Assembly: GCF_004348735.1 (NCBI RefSeq)
Contig: NZ_SMKT01000036.1
Coordinates: forward strand, 1 to 63,322
Direction of reading: 5' to 3'
Length of the DNA: 63,322 bases
From: Actinomadura sp. KC06
GTDB taxonomy: Bacteria; Actinomycetota; Actinomycetes; Streptosporangiales; Streptosporangiaceae
The notes beneath the pieces were generated by a model that was not told the DNA's origin, ran no database searches, and saw only the letters and a program-made list of their open reading frames with translations. A program made the translations under genes and the position numbers. This document shows positions 33,281 to 41,562 of this stretch, in pieces (positions within the stretch are counted from its first letter, which is position 1; each line of letters begins with the position of its first letter).

Positions 33281-33561
33281 TGCTCGTCGCCGCCGTCGTC
33301 GCGCTTCTCGTCGCCATGGCCCTGGCCCTGGCCCGAGCATTCCTGGGACCCAGGCTTTACAACAGGATATTGGCGATCAATGTATTCGGAACGAAGACCG
33401 TTCTCTTCATCGCGGTGGTCGGAACGATTTCAGGCCGATCGTACATATTCGAGATCGCATTGCTCTACGCACTGGTCAATTTCGTGACCACGATCGCCGT
33501 GCTGCGCCTGACCCACCTTGAGGAATTGCTGCCCGAGACCGGCGTGGGGAAGGCGCGGTGA
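33280..33561 (+). CDS. mnhF: Mrp-type Na+/H+ antiporter subunit F
   Basis: 93 residues with three membrane helices, the usual MrpF size. FLGPRLYNRILAINVFGTKT and FEIALLYALVNFVTTIAVLR match the family. It starts in TGATG with mnhE and overlaps mnhG by four bases, so the proteins are made in equal amounts. Confidence 0.9.
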   Translation: MLVAAVVALLVAMALALARAFLGPRLYNRILAINVFGTKTVLFIAVVGTISGRSYIFEIALLYALVNFVTTIAVLRLTHLEELLPETGVGKAR

Positions 33562-33881
33562 ACGTCTCCCTGCTCATCGATGCCGCGAGCGGCGCGCTGC
33601 TGCTGGCCGGTTGCGCGCTCGTGGTCTCGGGGGGCGTCGGCCTATTGCGGTTCCCGGACTTCTACACGCGCACGCACGCCGGCAGCCTCACCGACACCGC
33701 CGGAGCGAGCCTGCTGATCCTGGGTCTGCTCCTGCAGGTGGAGAGCTGGCAGAGCGCGGTCAGACTGGTGTTGATCTTGTTGTTCATGATGCTGACGGGT
33801 CCGACCGCCGCGCATGCGCTCGCACAGGCGGCGCGCCGGGACGGCGAGCGGCTCCCTGCCGAAGGCGAGAGCCGTCGCTGA
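33558..33881 (+). CDS. mnhG: Mrp-type Na+/H+ antiporter subunit G
   Basis: 107 residues, three membrane helices. The family signature GGVGLLRFPDFYTRTHAGSL followed by LLILGLLL and a MLTGPTAAHALAQAA segment is typical of MrpG/MnhG. GTG start overlapping mnhF (GTGA). The stop overlaps the next start (TGATG). Confidence 0.93.
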   Translation: MNVSLLIDAASGALLLAGCALVVSGGVGLLRFPDFYTRTHAGSLTDTAGASLLILGLLLQVESWQSAVRLVLILLFMMLTGPTAAHALAQAARRDGERLPAEGESRR

Positions 33882-34891
33882 TGTCGCTGCTGGTGCTGAT
33901 GAACGTCTCGTTGTTCGCCCTGCTCGTGGCCACCGCGATCGCCGTCACGCGGCTGCGCGCGCTCTACGAGGCGACCATGCTGACCGCGCTGGCCGGACTG
34001 CTGTCGGCGAGCCTGTTCGTATCCCTGGACGCGCTGGACGTGGCCATCACCGAAGCGGCCGTGGGGACGGGGATCAGCACGGTCCTGTTCCTCGTGGCGC
34101 TGGCGCTGACCCGTTCACGTGAGGCGGTCACGCCTCGCCGCAAACTCTGGTCGGGCGCGGCGGTGGCCCTGCTGCTGGGCGCCACCTTGGTCTACGCGAG
34201 CCAGGACCTGCCGTCCTTCGCCGAACCGGACACGCCCGTACAGACCCATCCGGTGACCGAGACCTATCTTCAGGATTCACAGAAGGACGTCGGTATTCCG
34301 AACACCGTCGCAGCAGTTCTGGCCAGCTATCGCGGCTATGACACTCTAGGCGAATTGGTCGTGATTTTCACGGCGGGAGTCACCGTGCCGCTTCTGCTGA
34401 TGCGGACACGGCGGCGCACCGACCGCGACGGGCATGAAGAGCGCGACGAAGCGCGAGCGAACGTGATGAGCGAGTACCGAGTCCTTCGTGTCGCCAGCAA
34501 GATATTGATACCCTTCATACTTATTTTCGCGTGCTATGTCCTCTTCCACGGCGATTATGGTCCGGGCGGAGGATTCCAGGCAGGTGTGATCTTCGCGGCC
34601 GGCTTCGTCCTCTACGGGCTGGTTTTCGGCATCAGAAGTGTCGAACGTGTCTTGCCGTGGCCGGTGATGCTGGCCCTCCTGCCGGCGGGCGTACTGCTCT
34701 ACGCCGGTCTCGGTATCGTGAACATGGCCTTGGGCGGCTCGTTCCTCGACTACGGCACTCTCGTGCCCGACCATCCCAAGGAAGGTCAGCATCTCGGCAT
34801 TCTGGTCATCGAGACCGGGGTGGGAATCACGGTGGCCGCCGTGCTGATTGCGGTGTTCTACAGTTTCGCCAATCGTGGAGCGCGTCGGTGA
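33881..34891 (+). CDS. DUF4040-MnhB fusion protein (MrpA C-terminal part joined to MrpB)
   Basis: 336 residues that join two normally separate modules. Residues 1-~185 carry a DUF4040/MbhD-like membrane part (AVTRLRALYEATMLTALAGL, AVGTGISTVLFLVALALT) and an MbhE-like region (YDTLGELVVIFTAGVTVPLL). From about residue 196 an MnhB domain begins (MSEYRVLRVASKILIPFILI, HGDYGPGGGFQAGVIFAAGF). In standard Mrp systems the first part is the end of MrpA. Here it is separate from any large MrpA and fused to MrpB, as in Mbh/Mbx-related complexes. An internal ATG at 34466 could also give MnhB alone. Confidence 0.85.
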   Translation: MSLLVLMNVSLFALLVATAIAVTRLRALYEATMLTALAGLLSASLFVSLDALDVAITEAAVGTGISTVLFLVALALTRSREAVTPRRKLWSGAAVALLLGATLVYASQDLPSFAEPDTPVQTHPVTETYLQDSQKDVGIPNTVAAVLASYRGYDTLGELVVIFTAGVTVPLLLMRTRRRTDRDGHEERDEARANVMSEYRVLRVASKILIPFILIFACYVLFHGDYGPGGGFQAGVIFAAGFVLYGLVFGIRSVERVLPWPVMLALLPAGVLLYAGLGIVNMALGGSFLDYGTLVPDHPKEGQHLGILVIETGVGITVAAVLIAVFYSFANRGARR

Positions 34892-35304
34892 TCGGCGGCC
34901 ACTATATCTACTGGCTCTCCTTCACCATGATGGTGATCGGCCTGTACACGGTCATCAGCCACGGCAACCTGGTGAAGAAGCTGATCGGCCTGAACCTTTT
35001 CCAGATCGGCGTGTTCATGTTCTACATCTCCCTCGGGAAGGTCAAGGGAGGACGGGCACCGATCATCGAAAAGGGCGTCGAAACCTACTCCCATCCATTG
35101 CCGCATGTACTGATCCTCACAGCGATCGTCGTCGGTGTCGCCACCACATCGCTGGGGCTCGCGCTCGCGGTGCGGATCTATGAGGCCTACGGCACGCTCG
35201 AGGAGAACGAGGTCATCGAGCGGGACAAGGCCGACGACGGACCGTCCTCCGGCCACCCACCGCCATCCAATGGACGAGCTCCGCTCGACGGGGATTCGTC
35301 GTGA
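34888..35304 (+). CDS. mnhC: Mrp-type Na+/H+ antiporter subunit C (NuoK-like)
   Basis: 138 residues. Three membrane helices homologous to NuoK (VIGLYTVISHGNLVKKLIGL, NLFQIGVFMFYISLG, PHVLILTAIVVGVATTSLGL). The C-terminal 40 residues form a charged, Pro-rich cytosolic tail. GTG start overlaps the previous stop. It sits between the peripheral subunits and the pump-like subunits. Confidence 0.92.
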   Translation: MIGGHYIYWLSFTMMVIGLYTVISHGNLVKKLIGLNLFQIGVFMFYISLGKVKGGRAPIIEKGVETYSHPLPHVLILTAIVVGVATTSLGLALAVRIYEAYGTLEENEVIERDKADDGPSSGHPPPSNGRAPLDGDSS

Positions 35305-36782
35305 CGGCCCAGTTGCCCGCGCTGCAGGTCGTGATCCCGTTGCTGTGCGCTCCGCTGTGCGCGCTCCTGCGTTCCCGGACGGTCGCCTGGCTGCTGTTCC
35401 TGATCGCCTCGGCGGCATCGCTGGCCTGCGCCTCGGTGATGGCCTGGCACGTCGCCCGGGGCGAGGTGTTCCGCTACGCCATGGGCGGATGGCGGCCGCC
35501 GGCGGGCATCGAGTACGTGATCGACAAGGCCAACGTTCCGGTGCTGATCCTGGTGTCGGCCATCGGGCTGGCCGCGGCCGTCTACAGCCGGCGGAGCATC
35601 GCGGCTGAGATCGAGGCGCCGAAGGTTCCGCTGTTCTACGCCTGCCTCTGCCTGAACCTGACGGGTCTGCTCGGGATCACGGCCACCGGCGACGCCTTCA
35701 ACGCTTTCGTCTTCCTGGAGATCACCTCGCTGTCCTCGTACGCGCTGGTCGCCATGGGACGGCGCAAGCGGGCGCTTCTGGCCGCGTTGCAGTACCTGAT
35801 CGTCGGAACCATCGGCGCCACGTTCGTGCTGATCGGGATCGGGCTGGCCTACGCCGTGACCGGGACGCTCAACATGGCCGATCTGGCGCAGCGGCTCCCC
35901 GACATCTACGGCAACCGCGCTCTGGCCGCGGCGGTCATCTTCGTGTTCGTGGGGCTGGCCATCAAGATGGCCCTGTTCCCCCTACACGCCTGGCTGCCGG
36001 ACGCCTACGCGGAGGCGCCGTCGGCGGTCTCCATGTTCCTGTCGGCCACCAACACCAAGGTGGCGATCTATGCGTTGCTGCGCTTCGCGTTCGGCGTCTT
36101 CGGGGCGGCGCTGGTCTTCGGCAGGATGCCGATTACCGAGATCGGGCTCCTGCTGGCCTGCCTGGCCATGCTGGTCGCCTCCGCAGTCGCCTGCTTCCAG
36201 ACCGACTTCAAGTACCTGCTGGCCTGGTCGAGCATCGCCCAGGTCGGGTACATCGTCGCCGGGTTCAGTCTCGCGACCGCCGATGGCCTGACCGCCGCCT
36301 ACCTGCACATCATCAACCACGCGTTGATCAAGGGCGCGCTGTTCGCCGCGGCGGGGATCGTGGTGCTGCGGCTCGGTTCGGCGCGGCTGCCGGCGATGGC
36401 GGGGCTCAGCCGGAGCATGCCGTGGACGTTCGCCGCGATCGTCCTGGCCGGGCTCGGACTGGTCGGGGTGCCGCCGACGGCCGGGTTCGTCAGCAAATGG
36501 GTGCTCGCGGAGGCGCTCATCGAGGAAGGGCGCTGGGCGGTCCTGGCGGTGCTGCTGATCAGTTCCCTGCTGTCCCTGGTCTATGTGGGGCGGGTCATCG
36601 AGATCGGCTGGTTTCGCCGTCCCGCCGAGCCGGAGCCCGTGACGGCGGCGAGACCACCGCTGTCCATGGCCGCCGCGACCTGGTCGCTCGTCCTGCTGTC
36701 ACTGGTGTTCGGTCTGGCGCCGGGCTGGCCGATGAGCCTGGCCGAAGACGCTGCGGCCGCCCTGCTGGGAGTCGCGGAATGA
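35301..36782 (+). CDS. mnhD: Mrp-type antiporter subunit D, first proton-pump-like subunit
   Basis: 493 residues, about 14 membrane helices, homologous to NuoM/N. Visible signatures: FNAFVFLEITSLSSYALVAM, IFVFVGLAIKMALFPLHAWL (helix-7 Lys), DAYAEAPSAVSMFLSATNTK, and HIINHALIKGALFAAAGIVV (helix-8/helix-10 region). These Glu and Lys positions form the proton path in complex I and Mrp. GTG start overlapping mnhC by four bases. It ends in an ATGA overlap with a second pump-like gene. Confidence 0.92.
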   Translation: MTAQLPALQVVIPLLCAPLCALLRSRTVAWLLFLIASAASLACASVMAWHVARGEVFRYAMGGWRPPAGIEYVIDKANVPVLILVSAIGLAAAVYSRRSIAAEIEAPKVPLFYACLCLNLTGLLGITATGDAFNAFVFLEITSLSSYALVAMGRRKRALLAALQYLIVGTIGATFVLIGIGLAYAVTGTLNMADLAQRLPDIYGNRALAAAVIFVFVGLAIKMALFPLHAWLPDAYAEAPSAVSMFLSATNTKVAIYALLRFAFGVFGAALVFGRMPITEIGLLLACLAMLVASAVACFQTDFKYLLAWSSIAQVGYIVAGFSLATADGLTAAYLHIINHALIKGALFAAAGIVVLRLGSARLPAMAGLSRSMPWTFAAIVLAGLGLVGVPPTAGFVSKWVLAEALIEEGRWAVLAVLLISSLLSLVYVGRVIEIGWFRRPAEPEPVTAARPPLSMAAATWSLVLLSLVFGLAPGWPMSLAEDAAAALLGVAE

Positions 36783-38272
36783 GCGTCCAGTCCGCCGGCT
36801 GGCTGTCGCCCGACGCCGCGGTCGCCCTGCCGGCCGCTGTGGCGGTGCCGCTGTTGGGCGGTCTGGCGGTACTTGCCCTCCGGCGCCATTCCAACCTGCG
36901 TGAGGCGGCCTCGCTGGTGGCCGGCGTGGTGGTGGCGGCGATGGTTCTCTCGCTGTGGCCCGCGGTGGACGACGGGCTGCGTTTCCGGCTGTGGGACTGG
37001 CTGCCGGGCATCTCGCTGGTGTTCACACTGGAACCGCTCGGGCTGCTGTTCGCGACCGTCGCCGCGCTGCTGTGGCCGGTGACGACCCTGTACGCCATCG
37101 GCTACATGCGCGGAAACCTGCAGCGCCGCCAGACCCGCTTCTACTTCTTCTTCGCCCTGTCCATCGCGGCGGCGTTGTGGATCGCGTTCGCCGGCAACCT
37201 GGCCACGTTGTTCATCGGCTACGAGGTCCTGACGCTGTCGACGTGGCCGCTGGTCATCCACTCGGGCAACGAACAGGCCAAACGCGGCGGACGCGTCTAT
37301 CTGGTGCTGTTGCTGACGACCTCGATCGGCCTGCTGCTTCCGGCTCTCGTGTGGACGGCGATCCTGGCCGGGACCACCGATTTCGTGCCCGGTGGGATTC
37401 TGGAGGGCAAGACGGGCGCCGCCACCCTGACGGTGCTGTACGCGCTCTACCTGTTCGGTATCGGGAAGGCAGCGCTGTTCCCCTTCCACCGCTGGCTGCC
37501 GGGAGCCATGGTGGCGCCCACGCCGGTGTCGGCCCTGCTGCACGCGGTGGCGGTGGTCAAGGCTGGCGTGTTCACGGTGCTCAAGGTCTCGATCTACGTC
37601 TTCGGCCTGGACACCCTCGACGTCACCGGAGCGGCGGAGCCGATGATGTGGGTCGCGGCGGTCACGCTGCTGGGGGCGGGCCTGATCGCGGTCACGCGCG
37701 ACGATCTCAAGGAGCGGCTGGCCTACTCGACGGTGAGCCAGCTGGCCTACATCGTGCTCGCCGCCACGCTGGCCAACGACCTCGCCGCCACGGGCGGCGC
37801 GCTGCACATCGTCAACCACGCCGCCGCCAAGATCACTCTGTTCTTCTGCGCCGGTGCCGTCTACACCGCGACGAACCGGACACGGGTCAGCGAGCTCGAC
37901 GGGCTCGGCCGCGCCATGCCCTGGACGTTCGGGGCCTTCCTGGTCGCCGCGGTCTCCATCGTCGGGTTGCCCCCGCTGGGCGGTGTCTGGAGCAAATGGC
38001 TGCTCCTTCTGGGAGCGGCCGACGCGGGGCAGACCGTGATGTTCGGCGTCCTGCTGGTGGGGTCCCTGCTGTCGCTGGCCTACCTGATGCCGATCCCGGT
38101 GCGGGCGTTCTTCCGACCGCCCGCCGAGCCGCCCGCAGGGCCGGGCGGCTCTGGTGAGGCGCCGTGGACCCTGGTGCTCCCGCTGGTCCTGACCGCCGTG
38201 GCCTGCGTGGCCCTGTTCGCCGGAGTCGATGCGGTCATCGCCCCCCTCAACGAGGTCTTGGAGTCGCCGTGA
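36779..38272 (+). CDS. NuoM/MrpD-like proton-translocating subunit, second copy
   Basis: 497 residues with the quinone oxidoreductase/antiporter fold. Motifs: LATLFIGYEVLTLSTWPLVI (conserved Glu in helix 5), FGIGKAALFPFHRWLPGAMV (Lys), APTPVSALLHAVAVVKAGVF, and HIVNHAAAKITLFFCAGAVY. Distinct enough from its neighbours not to be a recent duplicate. Standard Mrp operons have one MrpA and one MrpD. This operon instead has three separate pump-like subunits. Confidence 0.9.
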   Translation: MSVQSAGWLSPDAAVALPAAVAVPLLGGLAVLALRRHSNLREAASLVAGVVVAAMVLSLWPAVDDGLRFRLWDWLPGISLVFTLEPLGLLFATVAALLWPVTTLYAIGYMRGNLQRRQTRFYFFFALSIAAALWIAFAGNLATLFIGYEVLTLSTWPLVIHSGNEQAKRGGRVYLVLLLTTSIGLLLPALVWTAILAGTTDFVPGGILEGKTGAATLTVLYALYLFGIGKAALFPFHRWLPGAMVAPTPVSALLHAVAVVKAGVFTVLKVSIYVFGLDTLDVTGAAEPMMWVAAVTLLGAGLIAVTRDDLKERLAYSTVSQLAYIVLAATLANDLAATGGALHIVNHAAAKITLFFCAGAVYTATNRTRVSELDGLGRAMPWTFGAFLVAAVSIVGLPPLGGVWSKWLLLLGAADAGQTVMFGVLLVGSLLSLAYLMPIPVRAFFRPPAEPPAGPGGSGEAPWTLVLPLVLTAVACVALFAGVDAVIAPLNEVLESP

Positions 38273-38538
38273 AAGACGATCATCGTTGGCTGGACGAGCC
38301 CCGCAACGTCGACCGTCTCGTCCATGGCCTCTACGGCCTGTGCGCCTTGGTGTTCCTCGTCGATCTGCTCTACACCAAGCACCCGTTCTTCGATGTCGAG
38401 AATCTCTTCGGCTTCTACGCCGCCTTCGGCTTCCTCGGCAGCGTGACTCTGGTGCTAGTGGCCAAGCAACTGCGCCGGGTGCTGATGCGCCGCGAGGACT
38501 TCTACGAGCGGCCAGAGCGGACCGACGATGACGATTAA
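38269..38538 (+). CDS. Small membrane protein of the Mrp-type operon (89 aa)
   Basis: Two hydrophobic helices (LVHGLYGLCALVFLVDLLYT and NLFGFYAAFGFLGSVTLVLV) flanked by charged ends (WLDEPRNVDR at the start, LRRVLMRREDFYERPERTDD at the end). It is wedged between two pump-like subunits with overlaps at both sides (GTGA in, 11 bp out), so it is probably a real accessory subunit of the complex. Similar two-helix proteins with a RREDYYE-like end accompany other non-standard antiporter operons as I recall, without known function. Confidence 0.72.
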   Translation: MKDDHRWLDEPRNVDRLVHGLYGLCALVFLVDLLYTKHPFFDVENLFGFYAAFGFLGSVTLVLVAKQLRRVLMRREDFYERPERTDDDD

Positions 38539-40213
38539 CCCGGCGCTGCTGCTCATCGTCGGCGCGCTGCCCATCCCGCTGCTGAACGGCCGGGTGCGCG
38601 CGGCTTGGATGATGCTGCTTCCGCTCGTTGCGCTGGTGACCCTGTGGACTCTGCCCGAGGGCGTCCACGGCGGTTTCGAGATGCTCGGCCTTGAGCTGGA
38701 GCCGTTGCGGGTGGACGCCCTCGCGCGAGTCTTCGCGACGGCCTTCCTCGTGGCGGCCTTCATCTCGATGATCTACGCCCTGAACGTGCGGGACCGGATG
38801 CAGCAGACCGTGATCCCCATCTACGCCTCGTCCGCTGTCGGCGGGGCGCTCGCCGGCGACCTGCTCACGCTCTTCGTCTTCTGGGAGCTGGCCGGCCTGT
38901 CCTCGGTGTTCCTGATCTGGGCGCGGCGCACCGAGCGGGCCTACCGCGCGGGGATGCGCTATCTCGTCGCGCAGGTCGCCTCGGGCCTGCTGATGCTGGG
39001 CGGCATCGTCCTGCACGTGCAGTCCGGGGCCGGTCTGGAGTTCGGCTTCATCGGGGTGACCGGAGCCGGCGGCGTGCTGATCCTGCTCGCCGTCGGGATC
39101 AAGTGCGCCTTCCCCGTCCTGCACGCCTGGCTGCAGGACACCTACCCGGAGGCCACCATCGTCGGCACCGTGGCGCTGTCGGCGTTCACCACCAAGTTCG
39201 CCGTCTACGTGCTGGCCCGCGGCTTCCCCGGAACCGGGGCGCTGGTGTGGGTGGGCGTGGCGATGGCCTGCTTCCCGATCTTCTACGCCGTGATCGAGAA
39301 CGACCTGCGCCGGGTGCTGGCCTACAGCATGATCAACCAGCTCGGTTTCATGGTCGCCGCGGTCGGGGTCGGCGGCGCGCTCGGGGTCAACGGCGCGGCG
39401 GCGCACGCGTTCGCCGACATCCTGTTCAAGGGCCTGCTGTTCATGAGCATGGGCGCGGTCCTGCTGCGCACCGGGACGACCAAAGGATCAGAACTGGGCG
39501 GGCTCTACAAGTCAATGCCGCAGACCATGATCCTTTGCGTCGTCGGAGCCGCGTCCATCTCCGCCTTCCCGCTCTTCTCCGGATTCGCCACCAAATCGAT
39601 CATCATGGAGGCGGTCGCGGAGGAGCACCGCACCGCCGTCTGGCTGCTGCTCCTGTTCGCCTCGGCCGGGGTGTTCCACCACGCCGGAATCAAGATCCCC
39701 TTCTTCGCCTTCTTCGCCCATGACCGGGGGCACCGGGTCGCCGAAGCGCCGCTGAACATGCGCCTCGCGATGGGTCTGGCCGCGGCCTGCTCCATCACCA
39801 TCGGAGTGGCGCCGAACCTGCTGTACGGCCTGCTGCCCTACGAGATGGACTACTCGGCCTACACGGTTCCGCACGTGGTCAACCAGGTGCAGCTGCTGCT
39901 GCTCGCCTCGATGGCGTTCACCGTGCTGATGCGGACCGGTCTCTACCCGCCCGAGCTGCCCTCGGTGAACCTGGACGCCGACGTGCTCTACCGCCGCTAC
40001 CTGCCCCGCTTCTGGCGCACGGGACTCCGGGGAGCGACGCGCGCGCGGGACCAGATCGCCAAGCCCCTACAGCGCAGGGCCGAACGCGCCTCCGCCATCG
40101 CCTTCCGGCCCCTGCAGGCGCGAGGGTGGCTCGGGGTCCCGTGGCCCACCGACGTCATGGTCTTGTGGGTGGCGCTGCTTCTCGGCCTCTTCCTGTTGGT
40201 CTCTCTTCTCTGA
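38528..40213 (+). CDS. NuoL/MrpD-like proton-translocating subunit, third copy
   Basis: 561 residues, last gene of the operon. Motifs: LTLFVFWELAGLSSVFLIWA (Glu), LLAVGIKCAFPVLHAWLQDT (Lys), YPEATIVGTVALSAFTTKFA, HAFADILFKGLLFMSMGAVL. A C-terminal extension of about 100 residues ends in one more helix (VMVLWVALLLGLFLLVSLL), which recalls the lateral-helix end of NuoL/MrpA. This subunit may replace the missing large MrpA. ATG at 38528. Confidence 0.9.
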   Translation: MTINPALLLIVGALPIPLLNGRVRAAWMMLLPLVALVTLWTLPEGVHGGFEMLGLELEPLRVDALARVFATAFLVAAFISMIYALNVRDRMQQTVIPIYASSAVGGALAGDLLTLFVFWELAGLSSVFLIWARRTERAYRAGMRYLVAQVASGLLMLGGIVLHVQSGAGLEFGFIGVTGAGGVLILLAVGIKCAFPVLHAWLQDTYPEATIVGTVALSAFTTKFAVYVLARGFPGTGALVWVGVAMACFPIFYAVIENDLRRVLAYSMINQLGFMVAAVGVGGALGVNGAAAHAFADILFKGLLFMSMGAVLLRTGTTKGSELGGLYKSMPQTMILCVVGAASISAFPLFSGFATKSIIMEAVAEEHRTAVWLLLLFASAGVFHHAGIKIPFFAFFAHDRGHRVAEAPLNMRLAMGLAAACSITIGVAPNLLYGLLPYEMDYSAYTVPHVVNQVQLLLLASMAFTVLMRTGLYPPELPSVNLDADVLYRRYLPRFWRTGLRGATRARDQIAKPLQRRAERASAIAFRPLQARGWLGVPWPTDVMVLWVALLLGLFLLVSLL

Positions 40214-40602
40214 TTCAGTGCGACCTTGCAGTTTCTCGCCTTTAAAAGGCCTTGGACGATGTGTAGCTTAGGGTTGTGAGCACATCGCAGGGTGCCGGTT
40301 CGGATCGACCGGCCGCGTGCGTCGTCCACGTAGCCGGACGACCTGCCGTTCTAGAGCTGCTCGCACCTTCCACGCCAGGTCCGATGGGGCGGCTGTCGTC
40401 CGCCCACGCCGCGGCCCGCAAAGCCGACTCCGACCCGCCCCGCCCGGGAGCCGGACACCACCGCCGGTAGCTGCCGCAATTCCGTTCGATCACGCCTCCG
40501 GAATGCGTGGTCGGCGATGATTCGCGCCTGCACTCCGGTGGATTTCCCGTGTGTACCGGCAACTCCGTTTCGCTGTCGAATACTGACGCAGAAGGAGTCC
40601 CG
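40214..40602. other. 389-bp gap between Mrp operon and ABC transporter
   Basis: Starts with ctttaaaaggc (a weak hairpin, gcctttaaaaggc, directly after the operon, possibly its terminator). Two short open frames occur (for example from 40276) but have no domain and poor codon character for a protein. The promoter of the ABC pair should lie in the last 150 bp, before GAAGGAG at 40591. Confidence 0.45.
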
Positions 40603-41562
40603 ATGAGCGACCCCATATCCATTACCGGCCTGCACAAATCGTTCGGTCGTACCCATGCCCTGGACGGCCTCGACCTCAACGTCGCCACCGGCGAGATCCA
40701 CGGCTTCCTCGGCCCCAACGGCTCCGGGAAATCGACCACGATCCGCGTCCTGCTCGGCCTGCTGCACGCCGACGCCGGAACGGTCCGTCTCCTGGACGGC
40801 GACCCCTGGGCGGACGCCACGGCACTTCACCGGCGGCTCGCCTACGTCCCCGGCGACGTCACCCTCTGGCCGAACCTGTCCGGCGGTGAGGCGATCGCCC
40901 TGCTCGGCCGGCTGCGCGGCGGACTGGACAAGACCCGCCTCGCCGACCTGCTCGAACGCTTCGAACTCGATCCCAAGAAGAAGGGACGCGCCTACTCCAA
41001 GGGCAACCGGCAAAAGGTGGCGCTCGTCGCCGCGCTGGCCTCCGACGTCGAGCTGCTGATCCTCGACGAACCCACCTCCGGGCTGGACCCGCTGATGGAG
41101 GAGGTCTTCCGCGACTGCGTCCTGGAACGGGCAGGCGACGGCCGGACGGTGCTCCTGTCGAGCCACATCCTCAGCGAGGTCGAAGCGCTGTGCCACCGCG
41201 TCACCATCATCCGCAACGGCCGCAGCGTCGAGACGGGCACGCTCGATGACCTGCGCCACCTGACCCGCACGTCCATCCACGCCGAGCTGGCCGGCCCTCC
41301 GGACGGCATCACACGGCTGCCCGGCGTGCACGACCCGAAGATCGACGGCAACCGGATCGACTTCGAAGTCGACACCGAGCGCCTGGACGAGGCGCTCAAG
41401 CTGCTGACCAGGACCGGCGTCCGGTCCCTGACCAGCCGACCGCCCACGCTTGAGGAACTGTTCCTGCGCCACTACCAAGACGATCCCGCCCCGGCCGCGC
41501 ACGCGGCCCGGCCCGGCCCGCCGACCGCGCCGGACGCGCGGCGCGAACAGGATGACGCGTGA
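40603..41562 (+). CDS. ABC transporter ATP-binding protein (DrrA-like exporter)
   Basis: 319 residues, cytosolic ATPase of a two-gene exporter. Walker [11 protein letters not shown] (37-46), signature region [18 protein letters not shown] (a common variant of LSGGQ), Walker [14 protein letters not shown], switch His in [16 protein letters not shown]-terminal regulatory extension (residues 225-300) is like that of DrrA/antibiotic exporters. Good AAGGAG before ATG. The permease overlaps by a TGATG. Confidence 0.93.
   Translation: MSDPISITGLHKSFGRTHALDGLDLNVATGEIHGFLGPNGSGKSTTIRVLLGLLHADAGTVRLLDGDPWADATALHRRLAYVPGDVTLWPNLSGGEAIALLGRLRGGLDKTRLADLLERFELDPKKKGRAYSKGNRQKVALVAALASDVELLILDEPTSGLDPLMEEVFRDCVLERAGDGRTVLLSSHILSEVEALCHRVTIIRNGRSVETGTLDDLRHLTRTSIHAELAGPPDGITRLPGVHDPKIDGNRIDFEVDTERLDEALKLLTRTGVRSLTSRPPTLEELFLRHYQDDPAPAAHAARPGPPTAPDARREQDDA

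Noticed and set aside
36581..39406. 941-codon open frame on the minus strand across the Mrp operon
   Set aside because: It is Arg/Gly/His/Gln-rich without domains and lies opposite well-supported antiporter genes. It is a GC-rich shadow frame.
40276..40470. 64-codon frame after the Mrp operon
   Set aside because: Low-complexity Pro/Ala/Arg composition and no ribosome site.
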